Shown here piece by piece: positions 1-5,072 of a stretch of 5,072 nt of DNA. The stretch lies in assembly GCA_020426065.1 (NCBI GenBank), contig JAGQQT010000336.1, positions 1-5,072 of the forward strand. Reading direction: 5' to 3'. The DNA is from Planctomycetaceae bacterium (lineage in GTDB: Bacteria; Planctomycetota; Planctomycetia; Planctomycetales; Planctomycetaceae). Numbering within the stretch: position 1 is the stretch's first letter; every line of letters begins with the position of its first letter. A program made the position numbers and the translations under genes. The notes beneath the pieces were generated by a model. The model was not told the DNA's origin and did no database searches. It worked only from the letters and a program-made list of their open reading frames with translations.

Positions 1-660
1 GGAGCGGATGAGCTGGTCTTTCTGGATATTACGGCCAGTCACGAGCAGCGGGAGATCATTCTCGATGTCGTGAAGCGAACCTCAGAAGTCATCTTCATGC
101 CCCTCACGGTGGGGGGAGGCATCCGCACGCTCGATGATATTCGCACGCTGCTCAATTCCGGTTGCGACAAAGTTTCGATCAACTCGGCTGCGGTAAAGGA
201 TCCGGATTTCGTCCGGCAGGCGGCGTTGCGTTTCGGCTCCCAGTGCATTGTCGTCAACATTGACCCCAAGCGGGTTCAGAAAGATGGCCAGGAATTCTGG
301 GATGTACACATTAATGGTGGCCGGGTCCCCACTGGTTTGCAGGCAGTGGAATGGGCTCGCAAAGTGGAAGAACTAGGAGCAGGAGAGATTGTCCTCACCT
401 CAATGGATGCCGATGGCACGAAGGATGGATTTGATATCGAGATCACATCTGCCGTGGCTGAGGCTGTCGGGATTCCAGTCGTGGCAAGCGGAGGCTGTGG
501 ATCCCCCGCTCACATGTATGATGTCCTGACGACTGGCAAGGCGGATGCCGCTCTGGCTGCCAGCATTTTTCACTATGGTGAATACACCATTGATGAAGCC
601 AAGCAGTACCTGGCTCAACGGGGTGTGACTGTCCGCTTGACATCCACTGCCAGCCAGTAA
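1..660 (+). CDS. hisF: Imidazole glycerol phosphate synthase subunit HisF (5'-truncated)
   Basis: HisF is the cyclase half of the cytoplasmic HisF-HisH complex. It takes ammonia from the glutaminase HisH and converts PRFAR to imidazole-glycerol phosphate and AICAR in histidine biosynthesis. The frame is open from base 1 and ends with TAA at 658-660, giving 219 residues. By comparison with Thermotoga HisF, about 42 N-terminal residues lie upstream of the window, including the first catalytic Asp (D11). The (beta/alpha)8-barrel signatures are clear: [11 protein letters not shown] near the start, LTVGGGIR at residues 35-42, [10 protein letters not shown] at 56-65, a [15 protein letters not shown] stretch from residue 127, ASGG, and AALAASIFH near the end. 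The second catalytic Asp (Thermotoga D130) is fragment residue 88, in the NIDPKRV motif. D176 corresponds to residue 138, in MDADG. The next gene is convergent, so no his gene follows. A GTG at 70-72 is internal and not the real start. Confidence 0.97.
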   Translation, partial: GADELVFLDITASHEQREIILDVVKRTSEVIFMPLTVGGGIRTLDDIRTLLNSGCDKVSINSAAVKDPDFVRQAALRFGSQCIVVNIDPKRVQKDGQEFWDVHINGGRVPTGLQAVEWARKVEELGAGEIVLTSMDADGTKDGFDIEITSAVAEAVGIPVVASGGCGSPAHMYDVLTTGKADAALAASIFHYGEYTIDEAKQYLAQRGVTVRLTSTASQ

Positions 661-675
661 CTTACCATGAATCAA

Positions 676-703
676 CCGTTGTGATTCTATCGGATCACAA
701 TGG
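676..703 (+). terminator. Stem-loop downstream of hisF, likely transcript end
   Basis: Starting 16 bases after the hisF stop, CCGTTGTGATTC and GGATCACAATGG form a 12-pair stem around the 4-base loop TATC. Two of the pairs are G-U wobbles in the + strand RNA. They become C-A mismatches in the - strand RNA, so the fold favours the hisF transcript. No U-tract follows, so this is not a textbook intrinsic terminator. It could be a Rho-assisted end or a 3' stabilising hairpin. It lies in the 65-base gap between two convergent genes. Confidence 0.5.
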
Positions 704-725
704 CTGGCTGGCAGAATAGTAGATT

Positions 726-1808
726 CTATTCGTCACTCAGGTACTGGCTGATCAGCCGCTTTGCCACCCGGAAGTAAACCGGCAGAGAAAGATCCGATCG
801 GGAGCGGGCTGCCTGGTGGGTTTCTGATTGAAGATCAGCGGCCCGAGCCGGTTCCCCTTCCGAATGAGTGACTGCGGCCAGATCATTTTGAGATGAAGAG
901 TCGGCAACAGTTCTCTGCTGTCCTGGAGTGGGATGAGGAGCGGCGATCCCCGTCAAAGGTTTGTCTGGCGTCTGTCCTCGAACAACCGAACCTTCCGCAG
1001 ATCGCGATTCATTCAACGCGAGCTGCTGGCCTTCTGGCAGACGAAGCTCAGGACTTCCGGCAATCACCCAGCTGCCCCACTTCTGTTCGAGTGTCTGAAT
1101 CGAATTCACACCATAGTGCGCACTCAACGATTGATCCCAGCTCCCGTGCCGATGAGCATCCTGCAGGAATCGCAGGAATCGATTTCTTCCCCCCTGCTGA
1201 ACCAGGTAGTCGGTGAGTGAATATCCCTGGGCATAAAGTTTCATCACTTCTCGGCCATCGCTGGGATACTCCGTCATGGCCAGCAGGCTGTTGAGGGGAA
1301 TCTTTCGACCAGTACGCATCACATCATCGAGCAAACGGGTTTGACGACGGCGTTCGGATTCATGCTCAATCAACGTCGACATTCCTTCATCCGCCCAGCG
1401 TGGCAGCGGCCGGCGAAAGATGCAGGCCAGTACGGTATGAGTGACTTCGTGCGGGAGGACGGAATCAAGAATCCGTTCTTCAGTTCCCTGGATGTTCATG
1501 TTCCAGCCCAGGACTTCACCATTCTGAAAGTTGAAGGTGGTAGCCCCCCCTGCTCCAATCTGGCCAACACGACAACGAATTGGACACGGTGCAGACCAGT
1601 TGGGCATCTCCTGGCCGGCCCACAACACGGCCAGCTCTTTGCGAAACCGTTCGGCTTCGCGAGCCACTTTCTCAGCAAATTCGGGTGTGGGTGCTTCAAC
1701 AACAAAGTTGGGGGTGGCAAATCTGGCCCCCAGGGTCGTCTGGGAAATGATCAGAAAACTGCACAGCGAAAGCAGCGCGCAACCCATCCTGCGGATCTGA
1801 GCATCCAT
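726..1808 (-). CDS. Secreted zinc metallopeptidase, gluzincin / peptidase MA-like
   Basis: A 360-residue protein that looks like an exported zinc-dependent peptidase. Residues 1-28 form a signal peptide: a short n-region with two arginines, then a hydrophobic stretch (CALLSLCSFLII) and a likely cleavage near TLGA. The catalytic HExxH motif is HEVTH at residues 120-124 (bases 1437-1451). A downstream WADEG at 138-142 supplies the probable third zinc ligand, E141, in gluzincin spacing. This layout is typical of peptidase-MA-like domains. Residues about 190-255 look helical and globular. Residues about 262-340 are rich in Ser, Gln, Ala, Glu and Pro and probably disordered, before a short basic-to-acidic C-terminal helix. 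The start at 1808 is chosen because it includes the full signal peptide and has an AAGGGGGG tract about 9 bases upstream; the next Met (residue 8) lacks a spaced ribosome site. Natural substrate unknown. The family call is firm for the fold, weaker for activity. Confidence 0.85.
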   Translation of the reverse strand: MDAQIRRMGCALLSLCSFLIISQTTLGARFATPNFVVEAPTPEFAEKVAREAERFRKELAVLWAGQEMPNWSAPCPIRCRVGQIGAGGATTFNFQNGEVLGWNMNIQGTEERILDSVLPHEVTHTVLACIFRRPLPRWADEGMSTLIEHESERRRQTRLLDDVMRTGRKIPLNSLLAMTEYPSDGREVMKLYAQGYSLTDYLVQQGGRNRFLRFLQDAHRHGSWDQSLSAHYGVNSIQTLEQKWGSWVIAGSPELRLPEGQQLALNESRSAEGSVVRGQTPDKPLTGIAAPHPTPGQQRTVADSSSQNDLAAVTHSEGEPARAADLQSETHQAARSRSDLSLPVYFRVAKRLISQYLSDE

Positions 1809-1839
1809 GCTCCGTGGCCCCCCTTGAGGTTCCTGGTTG

Positions 1840-1857
1840 TCTGTTTATCAGAACAGA
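1840..1857. promoter_or_regulatory. Inverted repeat upstream of peptidase gene, possible operator
   Basis: TCTGTT (1840-1845) and AACAGA (1852-1857) are perfect 6-base inverted arms around a 6-base spacer. The repeat lies about 31 bases upstream of the peptidase start codon, where a repressor or a short leader hairpin could act. Six-base arms arise by chance fairly often, so support is weak. Confidence 0.2.
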
Positions 1858-2003
1858 ATTCCATTCCGTTCCGTCTCCGCCATCTTCATCCTGATGGCCG
1901 TCCCGCCCGGATAGAAAGCAAGGGATGTGCCACTGGCTGGTTCTCTCACAGTTTTTTACTCTTCATGCCCTGTTGAGCCCGCAGACAGTGAACCAAAACA
2001 ATT

Positions 2004-2029
2004 TCCGCTGCGGCTAAAGCTCCGGCGGA
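2004..2029 (+). other. GC-rich intergenic stem-loop
   Basis: TCCGCTGCGGC (2004-2014) and GCTCCGGCGGA (2019-2029) fold into an 11-position stem with a TAAA loop, one C-C mismatch and two G-U wobbles in the + strand RNA. It is far more GC-rich than the AT-rich bases around it. On the - strand it is followed by AAATTGTTTTGG, but the wobbles turn into mismatches there. It may be a dispersed REP-like palindrome, a leader structure or a small-RNA element. The sequence alone does not decide. Confidence 0.4.
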
Positions 2030-2109
2030 GTTGATGTAAGTTCTACAATTTTGCACATTTGGTTCCTGAATCCAGGTGTAAATCTGACAAAACGAATATT
2101 GATCGCAAG

Positions 2110-2138
2110 TTCACTTCAAGTTTTCTGTTCAGTAGAAT
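2110..2138 (+). promoter_or_regulatory. Candidate sigma-70-type promoter for the repeat-protein gene
   Basis: TTCACT (2110-2115; four of six matches to TTGACA) is followed after exactly 17 bases by TAGAAT (2133-2138; five of six matches to TATAAT). Transcription would begin near 2145, leaving an untranslated leader of about 100 bases before the ATG at 2245. Confidence 0.45.
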
Positions 2139-2244
2139 CAGGAATGAGAGCATCTGAGTCTAAATCGCAAAATGGTCTGTCCGCTTAGGGTTTATTGCGG
2201 GTAAAATGCCTGATCATGCATCCATTGCCATGAAGGGTTCAATC

Positions 2245-2823
2245 ATGCGAATTTTAGCGATGTTTATTCTGGGACTGATCCTGATTCCGGGTGCGCCCTG
2301 CTGGTCCAAGCCTCCTTCCAGTGGTTTGCAACAGGAGCTTATCAAAACCCGGCAATCGCAGTTTGAGCGGATGAAGCGGCTGCATGATGAGGGAGCGGCA
2401 TCGGCATCCCAGGTGGACGAAGCGGAAGAAGCCTGGCTTCGGGCCAGATTGAGCATGGAACAGAAGCAGCAGAAGCACGAAGCGGTACTTCGCTCTTACA
2501 CCGAACTCTTGCGGGTTGCTGAACGGAAACACCAGCGGGTTCAAAACCTCGCTGCCGCCGGAGTCGTAACCAGGGCAGATCAACTGCTGGCGGAAATTGA
2601 ATACCGGATGGTAGAAAGCGAGTACCGCATGGTCTTTGGACAGGTCTCGGAAGCCGTGATCGCAGTCGATCATTCGATTCAGGCCGCTGAGCAGTTATTG
2701 ACTCAGGCCAGACAGCTGCAGCAGGCAGGTGTCGGAAACTCCACTCAAGTTGAGCAGGCGGAAGAACGCCTGCTCAAACTTCAGGAGTATCGGGAGGAAA
2801 TCCAGACGGAAGGATCGCTTTAG
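2245..2823 (+). CDS. Exported coiled-coil protein with three HlyD/TolC-like helical-hairpin repeats
   Basis: A 192-residue protein that I do not recognise as a named gene. It begins with a signal peptide (MRILAMFILGLILIPGAPCW, then SKP). The rest is charged and almost entirely predicted helix, with many Gln, Glu, Arg and Ala and no other hydrophobic segment. It contains three tandem 56-residue units with the pattern L-x3-G-x9-A-E. The motif glycines fall at residues 50, 106 and 162. The pattern resembles the alpha-hairpin turns of HlyD-type membrane-fusion proteins and TolC-type outer-membrane proteins, but no lipoyl, beta-barrel or channel domain is present. A periplasmic or envelope role is inferred. 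The start at 2245 is chosen because GAAGGG (2232-2237) sits 7 bases upstream and the signal peptide begins there; in-frame ATGs at 2206 and 2230 lack good sites. The Cys at residue 19 is preceded by Pro, so a lipobox is unlikely. The gene converges on icd with a 16-base gap. Confidence 0.85.
   Translation: MRILAMFILGLILIPGAPCWSKPPSSGLQQELIKTRQSQFERMKRLHDEGAASASQVDEAEEAWLRARLSMEQKQQKHEAVLRSYTELLRVAERKHQRVQNLAAAGVVTRADQLLAEIEYRMVESEYRMVFGQVSEAVIAVDHSIQAAEQLLTQARQLQQAGVGNSTQVEQAEERLLKLQEYREEIQTEGSL
2344..2820 (+). repeat. Three tandem 56-residue protein repeats (third one shorter)
   Basis: Unit 1 is 2344-2511, unit 2 is 2512-2679 and unit 3 is 2680-2820, which ends at the C-terminus after 47 residues. 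Aligned without gaps, all three share Leu at unit position 13, Gly at 17, Ala at 27 and Glu at 28. Units 1 and 3 also share Gln23, Val24, Glu29 and Leu32. The DNA has diverged, so this is an old protein-level duplication or a constraint of the fold rather than a recent DNA repeat. Confidence 0.65.
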
Positions 2824-2839
2824 ACTGGAACTGGTTCGA

Positions 2840-4018
<1,179 letters not shown>

Positions 4019-4125
4019 GCTTGTCCTCAAATTCACTGCGGTAAAACGGAGTAATACGGCCTGCACACGATGCATTCACGTCGAGCAAATCACATTCCAG
4101 ATCCACCCATGGGGCGGCAATCCGG

Positions 4126-4145
4126 AATTGACTCTGTCGTCAATT
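4126..4145. promoter_or_regulatory. Perfect 7-6-7 inverted repeat upstream of icd, candidate operator
   Basis: AATTGAC (4126-4132) and GTCAATT (4139-4145) are perfect inverted arms around TCTGTC. The symmetry and 20-base span suit a dimeric DNA-binding regulator. The site lies about 108 bases before the icd start and just inside the transcript predicted from the promoter candidate at 4161-4189, a position where a bound repressor would block transcription. No regulator family is identified. Confidence 0.35.
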
Positions 4146-4160
4146 TCTTTCCTCGCCGAT

Positions 4161-4189
4161 AAAATAGTGGAACGGGTGAGTAGCTGCAA
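4161..4189 (-). promoter_or_regulatory. Weak promoter candidate for icd
   Basis: Read on the - strand, TTGCAG (4184-4189) is followed after 17 bases by TATTTT (4161-4166). Matches to the sigma-70 consensus are three and four of six, so only the spacing and location favour it. Transcription would start near 4154 and leave a leader of about 135 bases. Confidence 0.25.
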
Positions 4190-4434
4190 GTGGCTGCCAG
4201 ACCAGCACCTGAGGAATAAAGTGTTCGAGGAAACTGGTACTTTTCGAGAGAATACCAGCAAAATCCCTCTTCGGCGCCAGTTTGACTTCTGTTAGCATAA
4301 CTGGTCTGCAGGGCAGAACTTGCGTTCACATCGTACACCAGGACCTCACCTGGACCGGTTTCCATTCACTCTGCTCGCGGGAGCGTTTCGAATACCAGTC
4401 TGATCTCCGTTCTTAATGGTGGGACGATTTGTCC

Positions 4435-5072
4435 ATGTCAAAATCGCCGCAACAATGCGCACCCGCTATGCAGCATCCGCCCCGGCCAAGTCGGTCTGGT
4501 GCCTGGATCCGGTCTGCCTGTGGGTTCCTGGCGGCAATCCTGATCGGAGGTCCGCCGGAATTTGCCTCCCTGCAGGGGGCAGAAGTCACGATGCTGAGCG
4601 GTTATCGGATCTCTTTCGAAGGAGAACCCAAGCCGGTCCGAGGATTAACCCTGGAGCAGACCCGCGTCACTCCTGTCGGACCGGTTGCCAATTTCCCCTT
4701 CACAATCTTTGAAGATGGACGCCGACAGATCATCCTCCCGCAGCGACAGGTTGCGGAAGTGCAATTGGGCGGGCGGACCGTCGATAAATTCAACATCACC
4801 ATTCCTCCGGGACCAAAGGTGGATTCGTTTGGTGCCATCGGGGGATTTCTGAATGTCACACCCTTTTCCGAATTCGGTCGACGGATCGTCACGCTCGCCA
4901 CTCCGAGGGGAAATGAAGATGTCATTCAGGCCATCAAGGAATTGCGACCGCAGGACATCACGCTCACTGCAGTTCAGCATCAGTGGGAGTACAAAGTCGC
5001 CACGCAATCCATTCCCACTGAGACCTTGCGGGCCGTTCTCTACAACGCCATCGATCAGGAAAGCCATGAAGA
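4435..5072 (+). CDS. Exported protein of unknown function (3'-truncated)
   Basis: The frame opens at ATG 4435 and stays open to the last base, giving 212 codons with no stop; it continues beyond the window. I do not recognise the family. The N-terminus is long and basic (several Pro and Arg over residues 1-26), then a hydrophobic segment near residues 29-45 (CGFLAAILIGG) ends in a possible signal-peptidase site around LQGAE. What follows looks like a soluble, strand-rich domain: residues 50-145 contain alternating hydrophobic stretches such as VTMLSGYRISFEG, FPFTIFEDG and KFNITIPPGP. Residues 146-212 turn more helical, with a VATQSIPTETLRAVLYNAI stretch. An in-frame TAA at 4414-4416 bounds the start. 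Only GGTGGGA, about 10 bases upstream, serves as a ribosome site; TTG 4429 and the ATG at 4468 are alternatives. It is divergent from icd. An antisense frame over most of this span looks like a shadow. Confidence 0.75.
   Translation, partial: MSKSPQQCAPAMQHPPRPSRSGAWIRSACGFLAAILIGGPPEFASLQGAEVTMLSGYRISFEGEPKPVRGLTLEQTRVTPVGPVANFPFTIFEDGRRQIILPQRQVAEVQLGGRTVDKFNITIPPGPKVDSFGAIGGFLNVTPFSEFGRRIVTLATPRGNEDVIQAIKELRPQDITLTAVQHQWEYKVATQSIPTETLRAVLYNAIDQESHE

Larger units (their letters stand above)
1809..2244. other. Divergent intergenic region between peptidase and repeat protein
   Basis: These 436 bases contain no convincing gene on either strand. They must hold the promoters of both flanking genes. 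Visible elements are an 18-base inverted repeat at 1840-1857, a strong imperfect hairpin at 2004-2029 and a sigma-70-like promoter for the rightward gene at 2110-2138. I saw no well-spaced -35/-10 pair for the leftward peptidase gene. Confidence 0.6.
4019..4434. other. Divergent intergenic region between icd and the 3' gene
   Basis: These 416 bases have no credible coding frame: the short frames here lack ribosome sites and have unlike-protein composition. The icd-proximal part holds the inverted repeat at 4126-4145 and the weak promoter at 4161-4189. Further right, CTGGTA (4234-4239) and TACCAG (4253-4258) can form a small bulged hairpin, and the 9-mer GAATACCAG occurs at 4250-4258 and again at 4390-4398. 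I found no good promoter for the rightward gene. Confidence 0.55.

Noticed and set aside
1164..1181. Tandem 9-base duplication (CAGGAATCG twice) in the peptidase gene
   Set aside because: It encodes Arg-Phe-Leu twice in a helix where such spacing is normal; too short to be called a repeat element.
1341..1976. Long + strand open frame (211 codons) antisense to the peptidase gene
   Set aside because: It lies opposite a gene with a signal peptide and intact HEVTH motif, has no family-like motif and extends past that gene's start; it looks like a shadow of the codon bias.
2206..2244. Longer N-terminus for the repeat protein starting at ATG 2206
   Set aside because: It would bury the signal peptide behind 13 extra residues and lacks a good ribosome site, while ATG 2245 has GAAGGG at 7 bases.
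4282..4301. TTGACT at 4282-4287 as a promoter for the 3' gene
   Set aside because: The -35 match is good, but the hexamer 17 bases downstream (TCTGCA) does not resemble a -10 element.
4076..4365. Two small - strand frames (61 and 91 codons) in the gap upstream of icd
   Set aside because: No ribosome binding site, no recognisable motif, and they overlap each other; random open frames are common at this length.
4416..4712. A + strand frame of 98 codons overlapping the start of the 3' gene
   Set aside because: Cys/Pro/Arg-rich translation typical of an out-of-frame read; it ends inside the better-supported frame.
4645..5067. A - strand frame of 140 codons opposite the 3'-truncated gene
   Set aside because: The + strand frame is longer, starts with a signal-like segment and has orderly strand-like periodicity; the antisense frame has neither.

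Overview
The window holds five protein-coding genes, two of them cut by the window edges, and no sign of mobile DNA, CRISPR or RNA genes. The organism is most likely a free-living Gram-negative-type bacterium. The moderate GC content, several secreted proteins of poorly known families, generous intergenic gaps, short or scattered transcription units and weak Shine-Dalgarno sites fit a member of the Planctomycetes. That assignment is inference from gene style; no marker gene is present to prove it.

Layout. (1) Positions 1-660, + strand: the C-terminal five-sixths of hisF, the cyclase subunit of imidazole-glycerol-phosphate synthase (histidine biosynthesis). (2) Positions 726-1808, - strand: a secreted zinc metallopeptidase of the gluzincin / peptidase-MA-like type, convergent with hisF. 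(3) A divergent gap of about 440 bases with a strong imperfect hairpin (2004-2029) and a plausible promoter (2110-2138). (4) Positions 2245-2823, + strand: a small exported all-helical protein made of three 56-residue repeats that resemble the alpha-hairpin tips of HlyD/TolC-type proteins. (5) Positions 2840-4018, - strand: isocitrate dehydrogenase (icd), with residues that match the NADP+ signature of the E. coli enzyme. (6) A second divergent gap of about 415 bases with a perfect 7+6+7 inverted repeat and a weak promoter candidate for icd. (7) Positions 4435-5072, + strand: the N-terminal part of an exported protein of unknown function that runs off the end and has no stop codon in the window.

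Genes working together. The five genes alternate in strand, so each appears to be its own transcription unit on at least one side. Both convergent junctions (hisF/peptidase and repeat protein/icd) carry a stem-loop with no U-tract, probably serving as transcript ends. hisF and icd are housekeeping metabolism: histidine synthesis, and the TCA cycle with NADPH supply. The three other products act outside the cytoplasm. Nothing in the sequence ties them to one pathway.

No clear new multi-gene system is visible. The most unusual item is the repeat protein at 2245-2823: its motif glycines lie exactly 56 residues (eight heptads) apart, with no accompanying lipoyl, beta-barrel or transporter domain.
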